A stretch of DNA of 64,000 nt from Clavelina lepadiformis (lineage: Eukaryota; Chordata; Ascidiacea; Aplousobranchia; Clavelinidae). A program made the translations under genes and the position numbers. The stretch spans positions 26,166,501 through 26,230,500 of the forward strand of contig NC_135241.1 in assembly GCF_947623445.1 (NCBI RefSeq), in the 5' to 3' direction. The notes beneath the pieces are model-generated. The model was given only the letters and a program-made list of their open reading frames with translations. It was not told the DNA's origin and did not search any database. Positions 11,001 to 32,979 of the stretch are shown here, piece after piece. The first letter of the stretch is position 1; every line of letters starts with the position of its first letter.

Positions 11001-13017
11001 TTTTCTTTAACTTAAATTCTTCTACTTTAGAGAAAAAGAACTTCTTTGTTCACTTCCGGTGTTCCAGCAGAGCTAAGCTTTGTCATCAAGAGGAAGTTGC
11101 AAGAAAAGAACTTTCGCTTTCAAAGCCGGAACGTGCGAGTTGAAAGATTCTACTCCAGTAAATCGCTCACAAGCAGTATTTTGTTCACGAATCTGCTTTA
11201 AACTGAGCAGAAAATATTGTGCTCGTGTGATATAAATTATTCTGGCATGCTTCGATTTTACGCTGCATTTGAGCTAAATGCTGTGAAATTTGAGGATGGA
11301 GAATTCTACCGGATATTGGCATCGATGAAACTTTTAATCGCGACGCCGCGGTTATTTCCAGATAAACAAGTCTGGCTTTTATTAAATCACTTATTAGGCT
11401 TAGAACGCTTTGATGATTTCACAATGAAAATATATTAACAATCCGGTATATGTGATATCTGGTCTGAAGTCTGACATAAATTGATTGCAGATGAAAGACG
11501 TCGCGTTTTGCAACTTAAATTGCGGTCCATTGCCAATTAAGTTGCTTCGACTGAAACTGTCAAGTATTCGTGCGATGACTCAGCAGAATAATCGCTTCAT
11601 CACAATGAAATGATAGCTCCCTAACACTCGCAAATTCTAATGCGCAGACGCCTATTGCGCAGAACACATCAACGTTATCTCATAAAGCAGGTGATTGCCA
11701 ATCTTACTTGGAACAAGCAGCGCGGCAAATTGAGTTTTGTGAATTACTGCACCCAACAAGCTATATTTGTTTCTAAGCTTGCATCATTATGAGATCACAG
11801 ATGATCTCACTTCAAAGAATTGTGTAAACTCTTCTAGACATCGACTAACCACCACTGGGGGGCAGAGTGGCGGGCTATCAACTACAGGGCGGGAAATCAA
11901 TGCCAACATGATACAGCCCGTGCGTGTAAGATGTTGTTTCTTTATGGACAAACTCTTCCTGGATACTCTTTAACTCTTCCTTCCTTTCTCGGTAAAAGAT
12001 CCCGGCGTAACATGATGAAATGCTACAGCTGTGTTTTAAGTGTGACGTCATCAGTGAAGGTTGAGCAGACCAGCCCCTTGTTGAGGAACTTCAAACCTTT
12101 TGTGACGTCATACGAAATACAAATTCGTGAAAGCCTGAATAAGATGCAGTGACTTGGAACAACAGCCTGTAGTTTCACGACGTCATCTTGTGGTCGTATT
12201 TAGTGATGACGTCATTATAAAACATATGCAAGACCATAATGAAACCGCTTTTTCGCAAAACGCTCTCTCGCGGTTAGATAAGTCACGTTATCTAGCGGAA
12301 GGAAACGAAATTTAAGTTTTACTCGTTAAGTCTATCTCGCCAGCAGTCAGTGCTTGGAACCGAGGAACTAAGAAGTTCTTCAGAGTGGATGCCAGGCCAT
12401 ATCAGACGCCATAACGTTGAAAATGTTTGGACACTTCGGGTTACGCAATATGTAAGTCCGGCATTCCATCAATCAAGGATTCATCAACGTCATTTTAACT
12501 TCGTTGAAATTCGTGGATTTCGTGGCCGCGTGACACAGGAAAGCGATTTATAATTACGCGCTAATGGCTGACAGCTTCCGAAGTTTGAATTAATGGCGCC
12601 GCCATCAGTGCAAAAGTATCATACATTGGTGTGATATCGACACCCATGAGACAGAAGCATTTAAGTCGTAACAATCAAAAAGAACTGGAGGCATTGTTGG
12701 AAGAATTTGTGAACATAATTTATTTAGATTTACGTTGTATTGATGGCATCATAAATCCAAAGGTTCATTGTGACGTCTATGTATACGTCAGTTAGATTAA
12801 AGGATGAGAATTTGAAAAATGAGCTTGGTGGAGTAGGGTGGTGGGGGAGGAATCGTTGATTCTGAATCTTAAGCTTAGGTTAGGGCCACTACGTCATGAT
12901 AGCATGCCGACACGAGGCGGTTGTTAAACCTAAACTTTTTCTTCTTGCCCCTCCCAGTTTGGACTTTGACGAATTGCCACGACAAGTTAGCGTCGCGCGT
13001 AGCTTTTGCTTAAATTA
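11001..13017. other. intergenic region between divergent genes
   Basis: The DOMON gene leaves to the left from 11000 and the cysteine-rich gene leaves to the right from 13073, so both promoters lie here. TGACGTCA occurs near 12042, 12104 and 12208. A small inverted repeat (AGATAA and TTATCT, six bases apart) sits near 12277. No open frame looks like a gene. Confidence 0.5.
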
Positions 13018-13036
13018 TGACGTCAATTTATAAATA
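13018..13036 (+). promoter_or_regulatory. CRE-like site plus TATA box of the cysteine-rich gene
   Basis: TGACGTCA at 13018-13025 is followed three bases later by TATAAATA at 13029-13036, which is 36 bp before the start codon at 13073. The TATA-to-ATG distance fits a short 5-prime leader. TGACGTCA is the consensus of CREB/ATF bZIP factors. Since the 8-mer is common in this window, its function here is an inference from position only. Confidence 0.5.
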
Positions 13037-13072
13037 ATAGTTTTCCACACAGTTAGTCTGGTTGTTTCAAAC

Positions 13073-13803
13073 ATGAAATATCTTGTGGTATTTGTTCTCG
13101 TCTTGTTGGTCTGCGTCACAATTGGAAAACGTCAAACGGGGTCAAAGAAGGGATGTCGGGCTGAACGAAGGAGAAGGGCGAAAGCTCAGTGTGTAGGAGG
13201 TAAGCGTCTGCGCATGCGCGTTTATGAATGACAATATGACAAATCTCCATTAATTATTATTGAACAAATCCTGCTCGAAGGGATTGACGAGGAACCGTGC
13301 CGCAACCCTTGTTTGAACCGGATGATCAGTAGCAAGTCCAAATGCTTTAGGACCAAGTACTGCTGCTGGAAGGGTGGCTCCTGCATCATGAAACCAGGTG
13401 AGATAGCTTATTGGTGCTCACCTCTCATATAACTTGTGTGGCGTGGTCATCAGCCGTTGCCGTGACATAAAAGGTAAATCCAACAAATGCGCCATAGAAA
13501 GTGGATCGCTCATTTTTCATTGTGACGTTTTGAAACATTTTTGCAAATTTAAACTGTCGTTAACTGTAGAGTCAAAAGCTGCATTTTCTCCTCTTTGTGT
13601 CTCCAGATATTGAGAAACACGTGGCTTTGCTATCTAGCATTACGTCAGCACCAACCAACGTGACGTCAGCATCACTCAACGTGACTTCAGCACCACTCAA
13701 CGTGACGTCAGCACCAACCAACGTGACGTCAGAAATGCCAGGGAATTTCACTTTAAAGCCAATAATGGGTAGAATATTTCTCAGGCTCCGGTATCCTGGG
13801 TAG
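13073..13803 (+). CDS. small secreted cysteine-rich protein with N-glycosylation repeat tail
   Basis: Three exons (13073-13199, 13281-13397, 13607-13803) give 146 aa with consistent phases. The start has a strong signal peptide (MKYLVVFVLVLLVCVTIG). The next part is very basic (ERRRRAKAQC) and holds eight cysteines, ending in CFRTKYCCWKGGSC. The CC pair and small size recall defensin-like or WAP-like disulfide peptides, but the spacing fits neither family exactly. The third exon encodes four copies of a seven-residue unit of the type TSAPTNV, so that N-V-T sequons recur every seven residues, plus a further N-F-T. That predicts a secreted peptide with a heavily N-glycosylated stalk. An antimicrobial role is possible from charge and cysteines, but is inference. 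The acceptor chosen for exon 2 (at 13281) is the only one I found with the right phase. Confidence 0.65.
13642..13732 (+). repeat. 21-bp tandem repeat, four units plus a partial, in coding sequence
   Basis: Units lie at 13642-13662, 13663-13683, 13684-13704 and 13705-13725, with a partial one to 13732. Units 1 and 4 are identical, and units 2 and 3 differ at a few positions. Because 21 is divisible by three the frame is kept, and each unit adds one N-V-T sequon. Three of the four unit junctions recreate an exact TGACGTCA. Confidence 0.9.
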
Positions 13804-15295
13804 ATTTGCGTGTTGTTGTGCTAATGTGTGCAGCTCTCTGCTGCCATTTCGTATTCGGAAATAGGAAGCAATAAAATGCCAAAAATTTAATCTGATTTTT
13901 TAAGTTTAATTTGAGAGAAATTAGAGATTAGAGAGTTGAGAACTTTAGGAACTGCGCATCTTCAGCGCGCAACCTGGATATGCTTCCCTCAACCACCTAC
14001 ATAGACATCTTAGCATATAAAACCACTCCATCTCTTATTTCTTGTTCATTTTCTTTGACAGCAAAAGCAAAAAACATAGAAGCAACATATATTGGCAGCC
14101 GTAACATGTGACGTAATTGTCTGCGTATAAAGCTTCTGGGTTACCCAATCGTTATCAATTACGTCATAATCATAAGCCAATGACGTCATCTGGTATTTCG
14201 TCGAGAATCTCGCGTTGTTGTCCTGCTTTGGGGCAATTCAGAATATTTTTCACATAAAACTAGAATTATGATAACTTTTTTAAGCTAGACTTTGCAAACT
14301 ACAGTGACGTCACAAGCTGGTAATTATTTTGCAACATTCGCAAAAGTCGTAATTGAAGTTGCACCGGAATTGACTGATGTATGCGCTCCAACTCAGCGAA
14401 TCCATGCGTTTAGTAACGAAAACCCACAAACACACGAGCGCTCCAAACGTGGACGAGGACAAGTAAAATAAATAAACAAAGAATAAACACAACCGCACAT
14501 CAACATCTTATACATTATGAGACGCGGAAGATTTACTTTATGTGATAAAGCAGGCACAATGTTTCCCAAGAAATTTCACAAAGAGAGTCGTTTTAAGGTT
14601 TGACTTTGGCGAACGATAAGAAAATTCAAGCGACCACTTCTGATATTCTGCTGTAGCTGCAAAAGTAACAAAAGCATAAAGTTGGGAGACTGTTGGAGAA
14701 ATTTAATAGGCTATTTCGGTCCCCAAAAACAATCTAAAAAACACAGGAAACCGAAAACCAAGAGCTATGAACTTATTGAAGCCTCTACGTCGTCACAATA
14801 TTGGAGCACATCACATCTCGGAGACATAAAACATGAAAATATTTCGTGCCGTTCAAGGTCATAACAAAACGTCATTTTTCTTCAAAAATGTTTTAAAGCA
14901 CGCAGCGAAATTAAGAAAAAACTTCGTTTTACAAAAATAACCAGCACCTCTATTAAACCAATATAAACGCTTGGGGGGGCTATATACGCTCGATCTTAAG
15001 GTGTCTATGGATTGCTCTAAGTACATGGAAGCAAAATGTGGGGGAGCTCACTTGATATTCCGGAAGTGAGCTCGCGATAAATCGGCGCATAATTCGTGCA
15101 TAAATACGTCATAATTAAGGAAAAGGAAAAACCGACAAAGTTGTTTTAAAAATGACGTCATAAAAATAAAGTTTTGTGACGATGATTGTGCATCGGAAAC
15201 ACAAGCACTTGATTGGTCGAAATAAACGGTAAAGTTCACGTGACTGGATACGAACTTGGGCCAAGTTTAAAAGTCTTGTATCGTGTTCTGGCTGC
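13804..15295. other. intergenic region, no gene recognised
   Basis: This lies between the stop of the cysteine-rich gene and the 3-prime end of the ETS gene on the opposite strand, so both 3-prime untranslated regions probably fall here. TGACGTCA is present near 14181, 14305 and 15153. No reading frame shows a domain. Confidence 0.5.
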
Positions 15296-18058
<2,763 letters not shown>

Positions 18059-21000
18059 ATTCTTGGGGCCTCTGCTGGACCCAAAGCTTTAAAATTTCTC
18101 CAAAAATTGTAACTTCCCGTTTGAATGAACCTGCACAAAAAAAACATAAAACGTTGAAACGCGCTTTGGTGTTAAAGCAATTTTTGAATGATATTTTCCT
18201 TTGATTTGCTGCAATTTTAAAATGCCTCAGAACTATTTAAGAGTGTGACATCACAAAATGCCATCGCTGCTGGGAATTGTGGCTAGGTTAAGCATTATTA
18301 CCAAACTATCAATTATTTGTGACGATTACAGTTAGATTTTACAACAATAAACATGTGCAAGAGCCTTCTACATAGACAAAATTTTTATTTGTTTTTCAAC
18401 CAGATGCAGATAAAAAACATGTTGGAAGCGATTGAGTCTCAGAGAACTCATAAAATTAATTTTAAACAAAGAACCCGTGAAAAGAAAAGTTGAGTTGGCG
18501 GCAAACCAGTGTCTGGCATTTTCTCATTCTGTTTATTATAATTCGCGACACGAATATGGTGCCAGCAGCCTTGCAACGAAAATACTCCGCGATATAATAA
18601 AGAAACCAATAGGAGCACATCGAGGTCTGACATGTCAAAAAGAAACAGAAGAAAATGCAGTTCGGAGGATTGTTGTAAGCATATTGAGGAAATGATGTCA
18701 TTTCCTGTCAGATCGAGCTACCAGCAGTTGTAGTGCCCAGCCCGTGGTCGGCCTCGTCTATTTTCTCAACAGGCTGGTAAATAGGAACAGGATTCTCGGT
18801 GCTGGGCCATTCATCCGATCGCTTGATTGACGAGCTCAGTTTTGAACTCAACTCGACATCAAAATCTGCAGCAACTCATCGAAACATTTCACAATAAAGC
18901 GCAAAGACGGTGATGATATGATGCTAAATACAAAGCCAACCAGCGACACTTTGGGCGAACACGGCCCTGATTCTAGAATGTTTTTGTCTAAACCCTCCAA
19001 TGAAATGTAACGCGCGGTCGCATAAACGGCACAGAGACACCCTACTAATAGAACGAAACGCGATTATCGAGCACTGCGCGATATCCCGACCATTCGGCAG
19101 ACGACAACTTTCGTCTAAGTGTGATTTTTAGGTGTATTACGCGCATGCGCAGTAGTAGGTACGTTACAATGAAAAAAACCTTGAAAATGACTCGGGGATT
19201 TCAGCCATTTGAAGCCGAAAATGTTTGTCATTGTTCCCCCGCCCATGAATAGAAGGAAGTAGGCAGTTATTGTTCTGCGAGCTCCTGTCAAAATATTCCA
19301 CGCAGCAGACACGCGCGAAACGACCTGCCCAATATCGCACACACGCGCACGCACGAACTGCGCAGCTTCTATTGGTGAAGCCAGCAGCAAGAAAAATTTG
19401 CACAACACCATGAATTAAACTTTTCTGCGTCACATTCCTGGATTTTACAGCGTCAATATTTTAAGAATCGGATTCGATTTGGAAAGATTCCAAATTAAAG
19501 TGACCATCGTGTCCACTTTCAGATGCATTGAATACATATTGAATACAGCCTTCCATGTGTCAATTTCTACAACGCTAGAAAGCTCGTGGTCTTAAAACTT
19601 AGCTTCAATTTTTGTTAAACGCTCACGTCATAAAGGACTAACAAAAAGGGTTTTTAGGTCAAAGTTCGTTGCTCTGACTGTCGGAAAAAAATCGGAAAAT
19701 CGAAATTTTTAAAGCTGGTCTCAAAACAATTTCTCGCTATTATCATCGATGTGACCATTATGACGTAACAAACAAGGAAGAATCGGAGCAGAATATGGAA
19801 ATTATTCGACTCACAGATTTTCCGGACCAATCAAATTCCAAATTTAAATGAATTGGGGGAAACGACATCGGCGTGCCAGGTTTCGATATAGGGTAAGTCC
19901 CCATTTATGAGGTTAATTCTGGAAAAAGAAAAGTTGAAACGTGTTTTGTAGAAAATGAACAACAAACTAGTAATATACTGTGCGGTGAAGTGATGGATGA
20001 TTTTCTATGAATCTGCCGGGAGTGTCTTTTCGTATGAAGCGGGGCATCTGTGTGGAGGAAGTGTCGGGTTGCTTCCTCCACAGCCATCGATCTACACGAT
20101 CTAGGAAATTACCAACTCGACCTAGCTTGAAAATTTTCCAGAAAAATGATCGTAAATATGAAGTCGTTTACACCATTAACTCGCCACAGCCTCCATCGCT
20201 TTACTTGGTACTTCTTCGTTTTATTTTCCCTTCACACAGTCATTGATAAAAAATAATTGACTAGAATGCAAAAGCTAGTAGAAATTGTTGCGTAGGTCGT
20301 AATTTACGTCATGCCACGTTATTTTCTAACAAACAAATTTGCCACAATATTTGTCACGTCACAAAGACCAAGAAGGCTGTGTACAGTGCACACTAAACTC
20401 ATAGCTATATTAAAATGCTTCACATGCAGGTGAACATGAACATTACATACCAGATGTTATATGGATTAAGCACAAAGTATGTTAAATTCAACGAGATAAT
20501 TACAAAATTTGCAAAAACTGAAATTCTTAAGTTTCTTTCAAAAGACATTTAAATATTTTACTGAAAGACATTTGAACATCTGACCTTTGTCGACGGACAC
20601 TCCCGCTTCTAATCGCTGTTAGAGAGATGAAGAAGAACCTGCTCTTCCGAGGGATGAGTCCTACTACGATTATTTCTTCCGATTTGCTTTTTTCGATTCA
20701 AACTTACTTTGACAAGTTCTACAACAACCTGTAAGGCATGAGCTTTGAGGCTGGCTGGGTGAGCTTTGAAAATTTCCAACACATTTCACAACTGTCCTCG
20801 CCATGAAGAGAGTTCTGCTCCGCCTGTTGCGCGTCTAACTCAAAAATGTACCGCGTTAATCCCCGCACCAGAACACGTCATTGGCGGCTAATCCGAGGAC
20901 CACAGCCGGGCCTGGTTGGGAAATATTGATAGTTTGAGACTTGAACTGGGTTAGAGGGAGAATTCAGAACAAGACAACGCGATTTTGCGAAATATTTTGC

Positions 21001-24000
21001 TTAAAACTTTTGTGATGTCGCTGCCGGATTTTATTTTACGGCAACTTGTTGATTTGATGCGAACTTCTGGCTCGGTGTTTAAAGCCGAGGCTTCAACAAT
21101 TTGGAAAGTTGTTTAAAAACAAACAGATAAAAAATCAGCTTGAACAGAATGTTCGCCTTTGATCAGTTTCTCATCATTGTAACGTCATAATTAAACGCAC
21201 CAGATAGACACGTGGCGAAACAAAATGGCGACATCATCGCGCGGTCTACAAAGCGTATATTTGCGTCGGTGCCATATTTTTGCGTAAAATAAACTACTTT
21301 TTTGGTTTTAATCTTTGAAGGAGTTGAAATGATTGAAATTTCCCAGCAACATCGGTAATTTGGTAAATTCAAGTGAATTTGGGTTAAATTGAAATAAGAA
21401 ATAAGACTCCAGTTTTTAATTCCCTGCAGTCCTTAATGTAAATTACTCCTTCTTATTGGGTGAATATGCAATTTAGAAAACTCGTCAGTGCGCATCTAAG
21501 CTCCGACTACTGCTGGAAGGGAGATTTCGTTATGAAATTTCTCCCTCAGTTTTTTTCAGCAATTTTTTCTTGTAAAAATATTGGTCCTGGGAATATTTTA
21601 TAAAATTTACCTCTCACTTGAATCGCGTCATTTTACATAATTAATCAATTTTAGATAAAAGTTTTGAAAAGAATTTCCTCATAAATCGCTAAAAGAGCAA
21701 ATTTGACACAAAATGAAACAAAGTTCTTGAGCTTTTTGTTGGATTTAAATTTCCTGATTGTGATTCAGAACAACGTCACAATGAGAGGACAGGTATGGCT
21801 GATATGGAAGTTGAAGAGAGCAATTTGTCCCAATTTCTTCCCCTTAACTTCCTGCCACTGCTTTACACTTGTTCTTGCGATATCTTAAAAACAAAATCTC
21901 CGCTTTGAAGTGCCGGCATTTTAACTGGATCTCAACTTGGCATCAAGTTCTGTTCAAACAATTACTATTTATTTGATACAATTTGCCATTCTTTAACGAA
22001 TAATGTCGATTATGATGTCAGTCGGCGCCTTTCCTCTTTTCCTGCCTAGAACAAGACCTTTTCCGCCCTACATCCGTGCTGCCACATTATGCACTGTGAC
22101 GTGACTATGCAAGAGCGCACTGCATCTCGATGCGCTCATGCACGGCTTGGTCACGTGATATTGCGCATGCGTGGTCGATGATAAAAGCTGAAAAACGCAA
22201 AATATTTTGAAGGCTGATCTCAAAATATTTAGAATTGTTTACCGCACTATGATGTCGATGGATGCATCAAGACGAGGAAAATGTTCGAGCTTCCCACTCG
22301 TGTCAAGTTTGGGTTTAAATTCTATACTAACCGTCTTACGTCATTAAGGAGTAACACATCTCGTCGTCCTGACACCGAACATCACCCTTTCAGGTTTCGC
22401 GTTTCTGACAACACCGGAAGCTATCTAAGTCATAGAACGAAAGTTTCGAACAACGATTCGCTGCATTGGCTAACGACGCGGTCACCAGGACAACATCCAC
22501 GGACAGAAAATGGCAGCACTTGGCCTGATCAACTACCGCCAATGATGTCATTTAACGATCGTCAACGCACTGGTTCGTGATATGATCTCTTGCCCCCACT
22601 AACGGCTGCTTGATGTTTCACAAATATAAAAATATCCGATTTTAACAATAACTTCTCAAAAACGAAGGGGCGACTTGGACGGGTGGTCAGAGCGCTTGAG
22701 CGGCTATCCCGTCATTAAACCCGTCGTCTGAGGACTCTCCTGCTCATCCAGTGGTGATATGACAAAGGGTGGGCGTAATTGTACACCGAGCTCCATGATT
22801 TCATGTAACTTTTACTCACTCAACCGCTTCTTGGGCTCTGAACCCTTAGACCTGTTTATACCTCAAAACAATGATCTGGCCTCGATGGAAGTGTTTCCCC
22901 CAATGCGACGTCATTATCTTGTTATTTGAATGCATTTCCAAGTTATTGCGTCATAATAACGTTAAGATTTCTATAAAGTTCCAGCGAGGATTACAATGAA
23001 ATCTTTGGCTTCAGCTTCTGGGCAGGTTGTTTGAATTATTATTATTGTAATATTCATGGGAAGTAGAAATCATGTTTTCGTTGCTGTCAAATAATTGCAA
23101 ACATCAATCAATTTCAGAAGCGTTGCACTATGACGCGACCAATTGACCATGGATGACAAATGGAACTAATTTCAAAACTTAAAGCTATGGTGGTTTTAGA
23201 ACGTGACGTCATGAGAACGCATCACAGCTCTTACTTTCCAACTCAGCTGTACCTTCCAACACTCGTGAACTTGTTAACCTGCTTCTGTGTTTCTCAGCCG
23301 GTGGTGGTTGAAGTGGCCCCATAACTTACTTACACAGAAGTATTGTTACTCGTGTAAATATCAGCCTCCATTGCAAGTAGAAGTGCTGCCGTTCCAAGTA
23401 AGAAGTAGTCATCGGTCTAAAATATGAGGCTGTGAAAGCAAAAGTTACCAAGAGCTCGCTGAAAGCACTACAGCTGCAGAGAAATACAAAATTTTACGAG
23501 GCCGAATAGCTTCAGACATACTTTTGTCCTTCGTCAGAGCATTGTTACGTGGAATCAAGTTGTAGACATTATATAAACACTTTTTCGTAGATGTGATCGC
23601 AAATGAAAATCACTGCAAATTATCTTCGAACTAAAACACTGACTTAGTTCAGCATTTGGTGACCTACTCAAGTGCATTACTTTGGCCTAAAAGCTACTTA
23701 ACTAGAAGTACCCATCAACAAAACTACTTTAGCAAGTAGTCAAAGTAGAAGGACTTCACTTCAGTGACCATCTATGTTCTCATCACGCTTGCAGAGTACC
23801 TCGGTCATCTTTTCGCTCATATCACTGGGCAACATCAAAATTATTACTCAAATGAAAATAGGCCTATGTTACCTAGACTAACTTTGGGATGCTGATTCCA
23901 AATCTGAAATCAGAATTGGTCTATCACGTCAGGATTTAAGGTTATGAAAATTCACAAAATTCGGATTTTGCATTGATTCGCACTATATTATAAGATAGTA

Positions 24001-24178
24001 CAGTATAAGGTATTGTGCAATTTTCTTTTCCAGCGGATCGTTGATCTTCAATGCATATTGTGTACGGTTAATATTGAAATTATTTTGTAAATGTAATGTT
24101 CTACATGATAATTAATGCATTCTTGAGTGTTTTTGGCGATGACTGTACGCACTTGGCCATGGCTATAGGGAGGGGTCA
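18059..24178. other. long gene-free region upstream of the ETS gene
   Basis: Some 6 kb contain no exon chain I can support. The minus-strand sequence just above 18058 probably contains 5-prime untranslated sequence of the ETS gene. Several GC-richer islands (for example around 19130-19400, with GCGCATGCGC, and 22030-22170) stand out from AT-rich surroundings. Developmental transcription factor genes often have distal enhancers in such regions, but nothing in the sequence alone proves one here. Confidence 0.5.
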
Positions 24179-24840
24179 TTGACTACCAAGCACATAACTG
24201 GAACATATGTGGAGACCTTAAAGTTGTGTCACTTTTACTCGGATTGCAGTTGGGTTACACCAAGCATATGTGTTTTCTCTGTTTGTGGGACAGTCGAGAC
24301 GATGCAAACCACTATGACACAACCGAATGGCCAATGCAATGGATGTCAATGGAGATGGATTCCTACATATAAAAGAAAAGCTTGGTGCAATACTAAGTGA
24401 TGCTAAACTGAGAGCTGGAATATTTGTTGGCCCCCAGATACGTGATTTGATCCGTGACCCAGTATTTCCATCCAAGCTTAATTCAATTGAATTAAAAGCC
24501 TGGAATGCATTTGTACAGATTGTACAAAATTTTCTTGGGAACTATAGGGCAGAAAATTACTCGGATCTAGTCGACAATTTGCTGGAATAATATCGCGAAA
24601 TGGGCTGCAGAATGTCACTTAAACTGCATTTTCTTCGTTCACACTTGGACTTTTTCTCACCAAACCTGGGTGATGTGAGCGACGAGCATGGGGAAAGATT
24701 TCACCAAGACATCTCTTTGATGGAATCGCGGTATAGAGGTCGATTTAACCCAAACATGATGGGGGACTACTGCTGGTTTCTTCAGCGTGAAACTGACACT
24801 GAACATGCTCGAAAGAGCAAGTGTATAAAGCACTTTTGAG
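24179..24840 (+). mobile_element. broken coding relict of a dispersed repeat family, class unknown
   Basis: Frames here carry motifs such as KLGAILSDAKLRAGIFVGPQ, SLKLHFLRSHLDFF and SDEHGERFHQDI, then NPNMMGDYCWFLQR. From memory, proteins with the SDEHGERFHQDI motif recur in large numbers in cnidarian, arthropod and other invertebrate genomes in a pattern typical of mobile-element-derived sequence. I cannot assign the superfamily. The copy is broken and has no visible introns or terminal repeats, so I read it as a dead insertion and not a host gene. Confidence 0.5.
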
Positions 24841-26432
24841 GGGATACAATGCTATTTTGGTTTGGTTTAATCATCCTGGGTTGTGTTAAATTGTGCAATA
24901 TGATAATGCTGTTATTTTCACTAGCAATAACTGTGTTGATTACATCTAATGTTTGTTCTGCACCGCCAAAATTAGCTGAAATGACAATTAAGGGTTGTCG
25001 TGTGCATATAACATATCTCAAAAACGTGATGCGTTAGAAAAAATCTAAGGCCAGATTTGGATTCAGCATGGCCACATTAGTCTAGATAAACTTGAAACAA
25101 GCAAGGAATAAAAAAAAAGTTGAAAAATGTTGCCCAGTGTATTCAACCAGAGTTGTAACAAAGTCATTCTTTGTTCAAGTCGATGCAAACTGTGACTCAA
25201 GTCAAATTAGCCAATGCCTTTGAGGTCACACTTTGCATTATTCTTTGTTATAACGTCATAGATGCATACTGGTTAGTCTGGTTGATGCTTTTCACAGAAT
25301 GTTGGGATGTTTTTGAAAAATATCCGTTTTTTCCGCCTTAAATTGTCTATCTTGCCGTGACAATCGTCATAACGCGCCTCGTCATTACAACACTTTCAAC
25401 CCAGAGTAGTCGCAAGCAGTTGCAAATGCGCTGAAGAAATCAAGACCATTCACAAACTACAGGATGAACTCGTTCTACCGTGACAGAATCTCCGGCACTC
25501 CCAACCTCCTCGATTGTCATGACAACGTGACTTGCTTCAATCCAAATCTTGCAGTACACTGCCACCTAGCGTCATAAAAAGCATGACCTCACAATAGTAG
25601 TGGTTGTCTATTTAGCTGGTAGCGGATACAAGATTACGTCACTACAAGCAGACAGCGATATGAAGGAACACAGGGTTACAATAACACCAGGAAGCTCAGA
25701 AAAAATACTTCCCGTTATATATATACTCACCATTGTGACGAAAAAAAAGATGGTATAAACTAGCAGTGACGTAATAAGGGCAGAAAAGCGACAAATTTCG
25801 AATGAAACGGAACTCATGAGGTTAACCAAAAAGTTTCCAGTTGTAGCACGAAACATAATCTCCTCTGCTCAGGTCAACAATAAAATGATAAAATGACCGT
25901 GAATCGTTCCACCCACGAGTCAATAGTGGGAACAACAAACAAGCACGACCATACCGAGTTAAGTGAATTTTAGAAAGCGCCATACAAGCGGATTGGGTCA
26001 TATCAGGCGCCCACCCCCTGACTGGTGGGTGAAATGCTCCGCCGAAAATAAATGGCGCCAACACAGAGTATACCAGCAGCCCCGGAAACTGTACTGTGAC
26101 GTAATAGAACAATATCGCTTAATAAGGGAGAAGTGCCAATATTCCGCTACAATGTTGTGAATCGCACCAACAATATAGAACTGTACATAAGAAAATGCGC
26201 ATGCGCATGAAAAGCTGATATCCTGGTTACTATGGTAGTAAGCAAGTGATTGGACGAGCAAGGTTAAAGGGGTTAGTGACCAAACAAAGCTATTTATTGC
26301 ATCACAATAAACTAATAATAGCAAGCACCGGCTTGCATTTCCAGCGATATAAATATTCTGGCGTGGTTCGAGGCCACAGTCTCCGGCTTTCAGTGTTTGT
26401 CGTCACTCTTGAGTGCTTATCTATCACGTGAC
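24841..26432. other. intergenic region downstream of AKT
   Basis: This lies beyond the AKT stop codon on the minus strand and should include its 3-prime untranslated region. A perfect NRF1-like palindrome TGCGCATGCGCA is at 26196-26207. A hydrophobic open frame with a good donor on the minus strand near 25731-25860 was considered and not accepted as a gene. Confidence 0.45.
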
Positions 26433-32827
<6,395 letters not shown>

Positions 32828-32979
32828 TCCGATAAAAAAATCAAAAACAATTTTAAAACTTTAAATAAAGATTTATATCACCAGTGATCCATTTGAAACT
32901 TTTGCTTTTTTACTTTTGTGACTGCACTAGAGTCTGTGAATCAATAAAAAACAAGAAGTTATAATTTAAATCGAAGCCT

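Noticed and set aside
13281-13397. Assigning a WAP or beta-defensin domain to the cysteine-rich protein
   Set aside because: The CC pair is suggestive, but cysteine spacing does not match either family well enough.
22675-22750. tRNA-like string containing GGTGGTCAGAGCGCTTGAG
   Set aside because: No B box at the right distance and no cloverleaf that I can fold.
25500-25860. Possible small minus-strand gene with a hydrophobic first exon, a good GTGAGT donor at about 25731, and an open second segment near 25450-25570
   Set aside because: The best-looking second frame does not match the phase of the donor, there is no recognisable family, and the open frame is short enough to be chance.
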